Assembly: GCA_963802095.1 (NCBI GenBank)
Contig: CAWDHI010000009.1
Span: 1-64,000, forward strand
Length of the DNA stretch: 64,000 nt
Direction: 5' to 3'
Source of the DNA: CAVVEQ01 sp963802095
Lineage (GTDB): Bacteria > Chloroflexota > Anaerolineae > Anaerolineales > Anaerolineaceae
The notes beneath the pieces were generated by a model that did not search any database, was not told the DNA's origin, and was given only the letters and a program-made list of their open reading frames with translations. Position numbers and translations under genes: made by a program. This document shows positions 54,293 to 63,621 of the stretch, piece after piece (positions within the stretch are counted from its first letter, which is position 1; every line of letters starts with the position of its first letter).

Positions 54293-55588
54293 ATGAAAAA
54301 GTATTTTCGCTTCTTGATTGTCGTCATAATGCTGAGTATAGTGCTCTCAGCTTGCGCTCCAAGTACCCCCTCCACTTCGACCACCAATGCCAGTACGATT
54401 GTGATCCGGGCTGGCACGGGGGATGGTGGTGATGGGTTGACTCCTCATCAACAGATCATCCAGAACTTTGAGGACCAAAACCCAAATGTGATTGTCCAGC
54501 TTGAGCCAGTCTCTGGGCGCGATTACTATGCCCGTTTACTTACCCAGCTGTCGGCCAAGGCAGCCCCAGATATCATGCAAATCGGGGATGACGCGGTACC
54601 TTCCTTTGTATCCAAGAATGCTTATATCCCTCTTGATACATATCTTAAGAACAGCAACTTTGACACCAGCATATATCTGCCAGGATTGTTAGATCCGGGC
54701 AAGGTTGATGGCAAGCAATATCTCCTCCCCAAAGACTACTCACCGCTGGCTGTGTATTACAACAAGAGGCTTTTTGATGAAGCAAACGTTCCATACCCAG
54801 TCGAGGGTTGGACCTGGGAGGATCTGCTCTCCACCGCTCAAAAGCTGACAATGAAGGATACCTCTGGAAAGGTGACCCAGTGGGGTATCCAGTTGCCGGC
54901 AGCCTGGACCACTGGCTTTGAATACTGGGTAGCAGCTGCAGGTGGTTCACTTATCAGCAAGGATGGCACAAGCTTTATCGGCTCCATGGATTCACCCGAA
55001 GTAGCCAGGGCTGTACAGTTCTATGCTGATCTGTACAATAAATACGAGGTTGCTCCTCAACCGGCAGATATGAATTCCTTTGGTGGGGGAAATAGCGAAT
55101 TCGCAAATGGTAAAGCGGCAATGATGCTTTTTGGGCGTTGGCCTCAAGGTGGCTTGAAAACCAATCCCAATATTTCTCTGGGAGTGGTGGCTCCGCCGAA
55201 GGATAAAGTTCGTGCAAACATCCTTTTCTGGGGTGGTTTTGGTATTGCATCCTCATCTAAAGAAGCCGATACTGCCTTCAAATACCTGAGTTTTGTCTCC
55301 GGTGAGCCTGGTGCTCAGGTTTGGAAAGATTGGGCGCTGCCGGCGGTCAAGAGCGTCGCCGATTCTTCCGGTTTATCCAAAGACCCGATAGAGGGTGTAT
55401 GGATTGGGGAACTTAATTACCTGATCCCCCGTGCTTACACTTTCACTCCTTACTGGAATGAAACAGCGGACCCTGCATTGCGAAAAGTACTCGAATCGGT
55501 CATCCTTGATCCGAATGCCGACGTGAATGCTCTTCTAACCCAGGCTGCCAAAGATGCCCAGGCTGCCCTGAATAAAATAGAAGAATAG
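54293..55588 (+). CDS. Sugar ABC transporter substrate-binding lipoprotein
   Basis: The 431-residue cluster-1 family protein has lipobox VLSAC at Cys21. Mature motifs include TPHQQIIQNFEDQNPNVIVQLEPV, DIMQIGDDAVPSFVSKNAYIPLD, YSPLAVYYNKRLFDEANVPYPVEGWTWEDLL and GKAAMMLFGRWPQGG. It captures an oligosaccharide or glycoside for the two permeases that follow. The substrate cannot be assigned from sequence. The start has GGAG eight bases upstream. Confidence 0.93.
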   Translation: MKKYFRFLIVVIMLSIVLSACAPSTPSTSTTNASTIVIRAGTGDGGDGLTPHQQIIQNFEDQNPNVIVQLEPVSGRDYYARLLTQLSAKAAPDIMQIGDDAVPSFVSKNAYIPLDTYLKNSNFDTSIYLPGLLDPGKVDGKQYLLPKDYSPLAVYYNKRLFDEANVPYPVEGWTWEDLLSTAQKLTMKDTSGKVTQWGIQLPAAWTTGFEYWVAAAGGSLISKDGTSFIGSMDSPEVARAVQFYADLYNKYEVAPQPADMNSFGGGNSEFANGKAAMMLFGRWPQGGLKTNPNISLGVVAPPKDKVRANILFWGGFGIASSSKEADTAFKYLSFVSGEPGAQVWKDWALPAVKSVADSSGLSKDPIEGVWIGELNYLIPRAYTFTPYWNETADPALRKVLESVILDPNADVNALLTQAAKDAQAALNKIEE

Positions 55589-55692
55589 CGCTGTCACAAT
55601 TGATTTAATGGAGGGTTATGTGAGCCAGCTTTGCTTTTCCACATTACCCTCCACACCCTATTTTCTTAGGTAATTCAGAAAAATATTTTGCA

Positions 55693-56583
55693 TTGCGATC
55701 TTTGCAGAAAAAAGAAGCGCTGAGTTTTTACATCACCATATCGCCTTGGCTGATTGGTTTTTTGCTTTTCACTGCCGGACCGATGATGATCTCTCTTTGG
55801 ACCAGCTTTACTGACTGGGATCTGTTAACTACTCCACAGTGGGTGTGGTTGGAAAATTATCGTAATCTAGCGACGGATCCGCTCTTCATCCAATCAATTA
55901 AGGTTACCTTGGCATATACCGCAGTGTATGTCCCCCTCGATCTGGTTGGTGGACTGCTTCTGGCGCTTCTAGTTCTCCCGCGTTTCACGGGAGTTGGTGT
56001 TTTTCGCACTATTTTCTATATGCCAACAGTCTTTTCCGGTGTGGCTTTTGTGGTGGTGTGGCTTTGGATGCTCAATCCTAATGGAGGCTTGGTAAATCTC
56101 ATCCTTGGTTGGTTTGGTATTGTCGGACCTCGCTGGCTGCTCGATCCTAATTATGCCCTATGGGCTCTGGTGATGATGACTTTCTGGGGGTGGGGTCGTT
56201 CCATGGCTCTTTATCTGGGAGGGATGCAGAGTATCCCTGGTGAACTGTATGAAGCAGCAGCCATGGATGGAGCAGGCAGATTCCGCCAATTTTTAACGAT
56301 CACCCTACCTTTGCTTTCCCCTACCATCTTCTTCATCCTGGTGTTGAGCGTAATTGCCACTTTCCAAACTTTCACCAGCGCATTTGTAGCAACCAATGGA
56401 GGTCCGCTCGACTCGACCCTTTTCCTTGTCTTATATATCTACCGCCAAGCTTTCGAGTACTTCAATATGGGATATGCGGCTGCCATGTCTTGGGTGTTAT
56501 TCGTCATTATTATGACTTTAACCCTTTTATTGACGCGCAGTCAGAAATTTTGGGTTTTTTATCTCGGAGATCGAAGCGAATGA
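55693..56583 (+). CDS. Sugar ABC transporter permease, MalF/UgpA type
   Basis: This 296-residue protein has six membrane helices and the EAA loop ELYEAAAMDGAGRFRQFLTITLPLLSPT. The apparent start is TTG 55693 without a clear ribosome site; about 105 bp separate it from the binding-protein gene, so a more distal start or low translation is possible. It pairs with the permease at 56626. Confidence 0.9.
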   Translation: MRSLQKKEALSFYITISPWLIGFLLFTAGPMMISLWTSFTDWDLLTTPQWVWLENYRNLATDPLFIQSIKVTLAYTAVYVPLDLVGGLLLALLVLPRFTGVGVFRTIFYMPTVFSGVAFVVVWLWMLNPNGGLVNLILGWFGIVGPRWLLDPNYALWALVMMTFWGWGRSMALYLGGMQSIPGELYEAAAMDGAGRFRQFLTITLPLLSPTIFFILVLSVIATFQTFTSAFVATNGGPLDSTLFLVLYIYRQAFEYFNMGYAAAMSWVLFVIIMTLTLLLTRSQKFWVFYLGDRSE

Positions 56584-56625
56584 CCACGTTTATAAATTCA
56601 TTCATCAATCAAGAAGATCAATGAT

Positions 56626-57477
56626 ATGAAGGAACACTCAACCCCCATTTTACAACTGCGTGGTTGGCGTCGAACCCTTCGCATTATTTTAATCGCTGCG
56701 GTGGCTGTTTTATTTTTAGCTCCTGCTCTGTGGATGATATCTTCCTCTCTCAAACCTGATTACGAGATTTTTGCTAATCCACCTACCATTTGGCCAACCA
56801 GCCCGCGATGGCAGAATTATACGGAGGCGCTGACTTCTCTGCCCTTCGGTCGCTTTGCCATCAACACCATGATCATCGCACTTGGTTCAATTATCGGGCA
56901 CGTTCTGTCTTGCTCGATCGTGGCCTATGGTTTTGCCCGCCTGCAAGCTCCGGGCAAAGGCTTCTTCTTTATCCTAATGCTGTCTACCCTCATGCTGCCT
57001 TATCCGGTCACCATGGTACCGCTTTTCATAATTTATTCTAAATTGGGGCTAATCAACAGTTTCACCCCTCTGATCTTACCAACTTTCTTTGGCAATGCTT
57101 TATATATCTTCCTGTTACGCCAATCATTCAAGCAAGTCCCCCTCGACCTGGAAGATGCTGCCCGAATGGACGGAGCTGGTGTTTTCCAGGTGTTGACAAA
57201 TGTGGTCTTACCGCTTTCACGACCAGCGCTAGCAATTGTTGCGATTTTTAGCTTCCAGGCTGCCTGGAATGATTTCCTGGGACCTCTGATTTTCTTGCAT
57301 AACCAATCACTTTATACGCTTCAGCTTGGATTGAGTCTTTTTCGAGGCGCGTACAATGTTCAGTGGGCCTACCTGATGGCAGCTTCTCTGGTTGTAACGC
57401 TGCCAGTTATTGTCATCTTCTTCTTTACACAGAAATCCTTCATAGAGGGTGTCGGGTTTACGGGCACAAAAACCTGA
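56626..57477 (+). CDS. Sugar ABC transporter permease, MalG/UgpE type
   Basis: The protein has 283 residues, six membrane helices and the EAA loop DLEDAARMDGAGVFQVLTNVVLPLSRP. It ends the transporter operon; no ATPase follows, so a shared MsmX-like ATPase elsewhere is expected. Downstream, where a sugar-processing enzyme would often sit, the sequence breaks off into the 57602 duplicated block after about 120 bp. Confidence 0.92.
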   Translation: MKEHSTPILQLRGWRRTLRIILIAAVAVLFLAPALWMISSSLKPDYEIFANPPTIWPTSPRWQNYTEALTSLPFGRFAINTMIIALGSIIGHVLSCSIVAYGFARLQAPGKGFFFILMLSTLMLPYPVTMVPLFIIYSKLGLINSFTPLILPTFFGNALYIFLLRQSFKQVPLDLEDAARMDGAGVFQVLTNVVLPLSRPALAIVAIFSFQAAWNDFLGPLIFLHNQSLYTLQLGLSLFRGAYNVQWAYLMAASLVVTLPVIVIFFFTQKSFIEGVGFTGTKT

Positions 57478-57601
57478 TTCCATCCTATTCGGATTAAACT
57501 GTTCTTCCAATAAAATGTCCCAATTTATTTTCTCTGGATCGTGCACATCTTACTGCCGCGCACGGTGGCACAGATAATTTAACTTCCACCATTGGTTTAA
57601 C

Positions 57602-58142
57602 TCCGCGATATGGCAGACGCTATAACGAACTCACCTACCAACCCATGCAGGAACTTCTGAACCTTCTGCGGGCAAATGACTTCAAGAACTTCATCGTTTC
57701 GGGCGGCGGCGCAGACTTCATGCGCGTCTGGGTCGAGCGCGTCTACGGAATACCGCCGGAGCAGGTTGTCGGTTCGACAGCGCGAACGACATTTGAGCTT
57801 CGCGATAGTGGACCTGTGCTGACAAAGACACTCGACTATCTGTTCGTGAACGACAAGGAGGGCAAGCCGGTCGGCATTCATCAGTTTATCGGCCGGCGTC
57901 CTGCGATTTGTTGTGGAAACAGTGACGGTGACCACGCGATGTTACAGTACACTACGATTAACAACCCGCGCCCTAGTTTCGGCCTCATCGTCCACCATAC
58001 AGATGGTGAACGCGAATATGCCTACGACGCCAAGACCAAGAGCACCGGCAAGCTTGTCGAAGCCCTGAAGGAGGCTCCCAAGCGTGGCTGGCTCGTTGTG
58101 GACATGAAGCAGGACTGGAAGGCCATCTTCCGGCCCGAGTAG
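57602..58142 (+). pseudogene. 3' fragment of the 2H-phosphoesterase/HAD fusion gene
   Basis: This encodes the last ~180 residues of the 62065 protein, from PRYGRRYNELTYQPMQ to the end, nearly identical. It contains the HAD motifs VSGGGADF and GNSDGDH but lacks the nucleophile DNDG motif and the whole 2H domain. The internal ATG 57645 has no proper ribosome site. It is a duplication remnant, not a working gene. Confidence 0.9.
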
Positions 58143-58521
58143 AGGAAACCCGTAAATGTGTGCCATTGTGCAGCGCGCCGAATGCTTCTTATTGGAATTT
58201 GAATTCAGCGGGATCTCACCTGAGTTTTCACAGTCAAAAAAAGATCGCATTAATAAAACTCGATAAACTGTATAATTTAAGATACTACTGAAATGATCAA
58301 ATCTCTCATCGAAAACTGGCGAATTGATCGCAAGAACCTTTCGAGCGATTTTCTCTCCGCGCTCACGCTGGGGATCTCAAGCATCCCGGATAGCATGGCT
58401 TCCGCAATACTCGCCGGGATCAATCCGCTCACCGGTCTTTACACGATGATCATCGCTACTCCGATCGGCGCTCTGTTCACCAGCTCGGTGTTCATGCACA
58501 TCTCGACCACCAGCGCGCTTT
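57602..58521 (+). repeat. Direct repeat, copy 1 (at least 920 bp)
   Basis: Copy 1 aligns with 63081-64000 at a constant offset of 5479 with no gaps and only a handful of substitutions (for example 57624 A versus G, and a small cluster at about 58412-58423). It holds the 3' end of the HAD fusion gene, the intergenic region and the 5' part of the SulP gene. The left edge is abrupt at 57602. The right end is not visible because copy 2 meets the window edge. Confidence 0.97.
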
Positions 58522-58901
58522 CGCTGGCGGTGGGTAGCTCACTGGCAGGTTATTCGGGGGACGAGAAACTGCAGATGGTTTTCGTACTTGCCCTGATGGT
58601 CGGGGTCATCCAGATCACCCTTGGTATATTGAAGATGGGTTTTTTGGTAAGGTTTGTGCCCTATTCGGTAATGACAGGATTCCTTAATGGTGTAGCAGTA
58701 TTAATCATCCTGGGTCAGCTCGAAGATTTTACCGGTTACCGCAGTGAGTTTTCGAACCGGGTTGTTCGGGCTTTTGTTACATTATTGAATATTAACCAAA
58801 TCGTGCTTTCCACCCTGGTCGTGGGAATGGTGACCATCGGCCTCATCGTCTTGTTTGGCAGGATCAAGAAACTGGAAAAATTTTCGCTATCATATAATTG
58901 A
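58293..58901 (+). pseudogene. SulP sulfate permease, C-terminally truncated copy
   Basis: The frame gives 202 residues of a SulP/SLC26-type transporter: SSDFLSALTLGISSIPDSMASAILAGINPLTGLYTMIIATPIGALFTSS, VGVIQITLGILKMGFLVRFVPYSVMTGFLNGVAVLIILGQLEDFTGY. It ends abruptly at SLSYN, whereas family members are usually 500 residues or more with a STAS end. The break near 58887 is where the maturase sequence begins. The full-length partner probably starts at 63772. Confidence 0.85.
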
Positions 58902-58917
58902 TTTGCCGATTACAAAA

Positions 58918-60297
58918 ATGGTTGAATCAAAAAAATTTCCGACATTCAAAATCAGGCCAAAAGACACCCCGTCGGCATTTCACCTGCTGGCAAAACCCTC
59001 CGGTGCAGTCTGCAACCTGGATTGCGCATATTGTTTTTTTCTGGATAAAGAAAGCCTTTATCCGGGAAGTGATTTTCGAATGACTCCCGCAACGCAGGAG
59101 CAATACATCAGGCAGTTGATCGAATCCCACCAAACGGATGACGTGAACATTGCCTGGCAGGGGGGTGAACCCACATTGATGGGGCTCGATTTTTACCGTC
59201 ACTCCATGGAGTTAGTGGAAAAATACCGCCGCCCTGGTATGCGCTTCCTGCATACGATGCAGACGAATGGAACCCTGCTGGATGATGCATGGGCGGAATT
59301 CTTCAAGGAGCATAGTTTCCTGATCGGGATCAGCCTGGATGGACCAAAGGATCTGCATGATGTTTACCGGCTTGATAAAGGTGGGCATCCCACGTTTGAC
59401 CAGGTGATTCGCGGATTGCGACTTCTCCAAAAGCATGGGGTTGATTACAACATCCTTACCGCTGTTAACCGGGTAAACGCGGATTACCCTCTGGAAGTCT
59501 ATCGATTTTTACGAGAGGGAGCCGGCACAACCTGGATGCAATTCATACCAGTGGTGGAACGGACGCAGGAAAACCAGCAAAACGATTCCCCGGTTTCGGA
59601 CCGCTCGGTCTTGCCGGCGCAATTCGGCCGGTTTCTCTCCGTGATATTTGATGAATGGGTGCGTAACGATGTGGGCTGCATCTTTGTGCAGACCTTTGAA
59701 GCCACCTTGCGGAATTGGCTGGGAATGAATTCTTCCGGGATGTGTGTCTTTAATGAAACTTGCGGGACCGGTGTCGCCCTGGAGCACAATGGCGACCTGT
59801 ATTCCTGCGATCATTTTGTGGACCCGGAATACCTGCTTGGAAATATCCAGAACGAACATATAATTAATATGGTCGCCTCTCCCAGGCAACGGAAATTTGG
59901 TTCGGATAAACGGGACTCCCTGCCGAGATACTGCAGAGACTGTTCAGTGAAATTCGCTTGTCACGGAGAGTGCCCCAAGAACCGATTTTTGTACTCTCCA
60001 GATGGTGAACCGAACCTGAATTACCTGTGTGACGGCTACAAAGATTTCTTCAACCATGCCAGTTTTCCGATGAAGCTCATGGCTGGGATCATCCGCCACG
60101 GACGGGATGCCAAGGAGGTCATGGAGATACTTAACCAGACATTTTCTACCACCAACCGCCTGGATCCATGCCCATGCGGAAGTGGGTTAAAATTCAAGAA
60201 TTGTCATGGTGCTCAACCCCGAGAGGTGAAAAGGAAGGAAATCCCCAACCCAGAATCTCGTTCACAAGTAATGGAAGAGAAACATACCCGCTATTAG
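58918..60297 (+). CDS. Anaerobic sulfatase maturase (radical SAM/SPASM) with SEC-C tail
   Basis: The 459-residue protein carries the radical SAM motif C32-x3-C36-x2-C39 (CNLDCAYC), the GGEPTLMGLDFY motif, and SPASM cysteines (CGTGVALEHNGDLYSCDHFVDPEYLLGN, then CRDCSVKFACHGECPKNR). It converts an active-site Cys or Ser of sulfatases to formylglycine without oxygen. Uncommonly, a SEC-C zinc motif (DPCPCGSGLKFKNCHG) is appended after residue ~415. The gene begins 17 bases after the truncated SulP stop with no visible ribosome site, so its own leader may have been lost. The sulfatase target follows. Confidence 0.92.
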   Translation: MVESKKFPTFKIRPKDTPSAFHLLAKPSGAVCNLDCAYCFFLDKESLYPGSDFRMTPATQEQYIRQLIESHQTDDVNIAWQGGEPTLMGLDFYRHSMELVEKYRRPGMRFLHTMQTNGTLLDDAWAEFFKEHSFLIGISLDGPKDLHDVYRLDKGGHPTFDQVIRGLRLLQKHGVDYNILTAVNRVNADYPLEVYRFLREGAGTTWMQFIPVVERTQENQQNDSPVSDRSVLPAQFGRFLSVIFDEWVRNDVGCIFVQTFEATLRNWLGMNSSGMCVFNETCGTGVALEHNGDLYSCDHFVDPEYLLGNIQNEHIINMVASPRQRKFGSDKRDSLPRYCRDCSVKFACHGECPKNRFLYSPDGEPNLNYLCDGYKDFFNHASFPMKLMAGIIRHGRDAKEVMEILNQTFSTTNRLDPCPCGSGLKFKNCHGAQPREVKRKEIPNPESRSQVMEEKHTRY

Positions 60298-60369
60298 ATA
60301 GTCATTAGGCGGGACTGTATTAGAACAACAAATGGGATCAGGTAAATTACCTAGAAAGAGTTGATTAAC

Positions 60370-61905
60370 ATGCCGAACGGAAAACCAAATATTCTCGTGA
60401 TATGGGGGGATGACATTGGGATCACCAACCTTAGCTGCTACAGTGATGGTTTGATGGGTTACCGAACTCCCAATATCGACCGCATTGCAAACGAAGGTAT
60501 GCGCTTCACAGATTCCTATGGCCAGCAGAGCTGCACTGCCGGACGCTCTGCCTTCATCACCGGGCAAAACCCTTACCGCACCGGCCTTACCAAGGTAGGA
60601 ATGCCCGGGTCAGACATCGGCTTGCAGGCGGAAGACGCAACCATTGCTGAGCTTCTGAAACCGCTTGGGTACGCCACTGGCCAGTTCGGCAAGAACCACT
60701 TCGGCGACAGGAACAAATACCTGCCCACCGCCCATGGATTCGATGAATTCTTCGGCAACCTTTATCACCTCAATGCCGATGAAGAACCGGAGCATGTTGA
60801 TTATCCGTCCGATGCCGAATTCCCCAATTTCAAGAAAAATTTTGGCCCGCGTGGTGTGATCCATTCCTGGGCGACAGACGAGGATGACCCTACCGAGGAA
60901 CCGCGCTGGGGCAGGGTGGGTAAGCAAAAGATCGAAGATACTGGACCGTTGACCCGCAAGCGCATGGAAACCTGCGACCTAGAATTTCTGGATGCTGCCA
61001 AGAAATTTATCAAAAAAGCTCATTCCGATGAGAAGCCCTTCTTCGTCTGGTTCAATACCACCTGGATGCATTTCCGTGTTCATCCGCCGGAGCATGTGCT
61101 GGGCCAGGCCGGGCGCTGGCAGTCTTTTTACCATGATGTAATGGTGGAGCACGATAAGCAGGTGGGCCAGATGCTCGACCTGCTGGACGAGCTGGGCATT
61201 ACTGAAGATACGATAGTAATGTATTCCACCGATAACGGCCCACACATGAACACCTGGCCAGACGGTGCTATGACTCCCTTCCGCAATGAGAAGAATTCCA
61301 ACTGGGAAGGCGCGTTTCGTATCCCGGAACTAGTGCGATGGCCTGGCAAGATCAAAGCAGGAACAGTTTCAAACGAGATAATCAGCCACACCGATTGGCT
61401 TCCTACGCTCCTGGCAGCAGCGGGTGATCCGGATGTTTCTGCAAAATTAAAGAATGGTCACAAGGCTGGTGATAAGACCTTTAAGGTGCACATTGATGGA
61501 TACAACTTCCTGCCCTATTTCACCGGCAACGAAGAGAAAGGTCCACGTCCAGGGATAATCTATTTCTCCGACGATGGTGACCTGGTCGGATTGCGCTACG
61601 ACAACTGGAAATTCGTCTTCGCCGAGCAACGTGTCCAGGGTACAGTCCAGATCTGGGCGGAGCCGTTCGTATTCCTGCGTGTACCCAAGATCTTCAACCT
61701 GCGAACCGACCCCTTCGAGCGGGCGGATATCACATCCAACACTTACTATGATTGGTTAATCGACCGGATCTATCTAACCTACGCGGCGCAGTTCATCGTT
61801 CGGGAGTTCCTGAATACATTTGAAGAATTCCCTCCGCGCATGAAGCCAGCGAGCTTTACCGTGGACGACATCATGAAGAAGATGGAACAGAGCTTCGATT
61901 ACTAA
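60370..61905 (+). CDS. Cys-type arylsulfatase
   Basis: The 511-residue type I sulfatase has metal Asp residues in VIWGDDIG, and Cys55 in SCTAGRSAFITGQ (C-x-A-x-R form) is the formylglycine site. MYSTDNGPHMNTWPDGAMTPFRNEKNSNWEGAFRIPELVRWPG provides the later metal and substrate Lys/His residues. It lacks a signal peptide, which suggests a cytoplasmic enzyme. It follows the maturase by 72 bp, so enzyme and activator form a pair. The natural sulfate ester is unknown. The start is ATG 60370 with GAAAGAG upstream. Confidence 0.93.
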   Translation: MPNGKPNILVIWGDDIGITNLSCYSDGLMGYRTPNIDRIANEGMRFTDSYGQQSCTAGRSAFITGQNPYRTGLTKVGMPGSDIGLQAEDATIAELLKPLGYATGQFGKNHFGDRNKYLPTAHGFDEFFGNLYHLNADEEPEHVDYPSDAEFPNFKKNFGPRGVIHSWATDEDDPTEEPRWGRVGKQKIEDTGPLTRKRMETCDLEFLDAAKKFIKKAHSDEKPFFVWFNTTWMHFRVHPPEHVLGQAGRWQSFYHDVMVEHDKQVGQMLDLLDELGITEDTIVMYSTDNGPHMNTWPDGAMTPFRNEKNSNWEGAFRIPELVRWPGKIKAGTVSNEIISHTDWLPTLLAAAGDPDVSAKLKNGHKAGDKTFKVHIDGYNFLPYFTGNEEKGPRPGIIYFSDDGDLVGLRYDNWKFVFAEQRVQGTVQIWAEPFVFLRVPKIFNLRTDPFERADITSNTYYDWLIDRIYLTYAAQFIVREFLNTFEEFPPRMKPASFTVDDIMKKMEQSFDY

Positions 61906-61922
61906 TCCTCAGGGCGAGCGCC

Positions 61923-61976
61923 AGGCGCAGCCGGCTACGGCGGGTTGCGCCTGCGGCGCGCGTACTCTGTTTTTTC
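61923..61976 (+). terminator. Stem-loop with distal T-run, possible terminator
   Basis: AGGCGCAGCC / GGTTGCGCCT (one mismatch) at 61923-61952 is followed 17 bases later by TTTTTT at about 61970. The gap makes it a non-standard terminator. Confidence 0.35.
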
Positions 61977-62064
61977 CAAGAATATAAGTATCCAACCTCT
62001 GCCATGCGCTGACAACGAGACTAACGAATGACCGATCTTGAACAACTAGGAAAGGTGAAGCCAC

Positions 62065-63621
62065 ATGACCTTGACCGCGATTAACGTGCTACTGGTTCCA
62101 GATGCGCTTACGGTTGTTAAGGCACAGGCGACAAACGCTCGGTTGCGAGAGGACTATTCGGACGGTTTCGCCCTCGATGCCAACCACGCGCCGCACATCA
62201 CCATTCTCCAGCGGTTCGTGCGAACTGCGGACCTCGACGAGGTTGCGAATGCTGTGGCTGAAGTGCTGTGTACAGAGCAGTCGTTGAAATGGGAAAGTAA
62301 TGCGGCTAGTTACTATGACCTGGCCTACCAGAATCTCGGGTTGGTGGGAATCGTTATCGAACCGACCGAAGATCTTCGTCGACTTCAGCAAAGGATCATC
62401 GACGCCGTCGCCCCGTTCGCTGTGGAGAAGGGGACAGGCGAGGCCTTTGCGCCCCGCCCCGACGGCAGGACGATAAGCCAGCCGACAGTGGACTACGTGA
62501 ACAACTTCGTCGGACCCCGCACCGGCACGAACTATCACCCTCACCTGACCGTCGGCATAGGTACCCGTGACTTTGTGGACGCTTTGAAAGCGGAGCCATT
62601 CGACGCCTTCACCGTCCGGCCAGTATCCGTGAGCCTCTACCAGGTGGGTGAATACGGAGTCGCACAGAGAAAGCTCTATGACCTTTCCACCACTGCTGAT
62701 CCGCTGCCCTCCTGGAACGATGGCTCCGCCAAACAGGCGATCCTGGCGTTCATCGCCAAGGTGACAAAGGATGGATCACCCGATTTCTTACCACTGGAAG
62801 AACGCATCGCCGTGTTCGATAACGACGGCTGTCTTTGGCCGGAGAATCCAATGCCGTTTCAGGCGGCCTTTGCCATCGACGAACTGAACCGACGCGTCCT
62901 CACTGAGCCCAAGCTCGCTTCGGATCCAATGGTAAAAACCGCCTTGGCCGGCGAATTTGATAAACTCCTGGAAGGCGAACACTTCGATGGCCTGATGCAG
63001 GTCTTGGCGCTCACCCATGCAGGGATGACGACCGACGAGTTTCGTGACGCCGTGGAGGCATGGCTCGCATCGGCCAAACATCCGCGATATGGCAGACGCT
63101 ATGACGAACTCACCTACCAACCCATGCAGGAACTTCTGAACCTTCTGCGGGCAAATGACTTTAAGAACTTCATCGTTTCGGGCGGCGGCGCAGACTTCAT
63201 GCGCGTCTGGGTCGAGCGCGTCTACGGAATACCGCCGGAGCAGGTTGTCGGCTCGACGGCGCGAACGACATTTGAGCTTCGCGATAGTGGACCTGTGCTG
63301 ACAAAGACACTCGACTATCTGTTCGTGAACGACAAGGAGGGCAAGCCGGTCGGCATTCATCAGTTTATCGGCCGGCGTCCTGCGATTTGTTGTGGAAACA
63401 GTGACGGTGACCACGCGATGTTACAGTACACTACGATTAACAACCCGCGCCCTAGTTTCGGCCTCATCGTCCACCATACAGATGGTGAACGCGAATATGC
63501 CTACGACGCCAAGACCAAGAGCACCGGCAAGCTTGTCGAAGCCCTGAAGGAGGCTCCCAAGCGTGGCTGGCTCGTTGTGGACATGAAGCAGGACTGGAAG
63601 GCCATCTTCCGGCCCGAGTAG
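62065..63621 (+). CDS. 2H phosphoesterase (LigT-like)/HAD phosphatase fusion protein
   Basis: The protein has 518 residues. The N-terminal ~215 residues form a 2H phosphoesterase domain with two H-x-T motifs: His44 in PHITIL and His160 in PHLTVG. These act on 2',3'-cyclic phosphate or 2'-5' linkages. From residue ~245 there is an HAD domain: nucleophile D252-x-D254 in VFDNDGCLW, VSGGGADF, and GNSDGDH. A cyclic phosphate opened by the first domain could be hydrolysed by the second, an inference. It is followed by SulP and preceded by the sulfatase. The last third is duplicated at 57602. Confidence 0.82.
   Translation: MTLTAINVLLVPDALTVVKAQATNARLREDYSDGFALDANHAPHITILQRFVRTADLDEVANAVAEVLCTEQSLKWESNAASYYDLAYQNLGLVGIVIEPTEDLRRLQQRIIDAVAPFAVEKGTGEAFAPRPDGRTISQPTVDYVNNFVGPRTGTNYHPHLTVGIGTRDFVDALKAEPFDAFTVRPVSVSLYQVGEYGVAQRKLYDLSTTADPLPSWNDGSAKQAILAFIAKVTKDGSPDFLPLEERIAVFDNDGCLWPENPMPFQAAFAIDELNRRVLTEPKLASDPMVKTALAGEFDKLLEGEHFDGLMQVLALTHAGMTTDEFRDAVEAWLASAKHPRYGRRYDELTYQPMQELLNLLRANDFKNFIVSGGGADFMRVWVERVYGIPPEQVVGSTARTTFELRDSGPVLTKTLDYLFVNDKEGKPVGIHQFIGRRPAICCGNSDGDHAMLQYTTINNPRPSFGLIVHHTDGEREYAYDAKTKSTGKLVEALKEAPKRGWLVVDMKQDWKAIFRPE

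Noticed and set aside
57645..58142. 165-codon frame as an independent HAD gene
   Set aside because: It is nearly identical to the 3' end of the 62065 gene, lacks the nucleophile motif and has no ribosome site; treated as a duplication remnant.
58912..59205. Short minus-strand Cys/His-containing frame opposite the maturase start
   Set aside because: Its residues are the complement of the radical SAM motif codons; no start signals.
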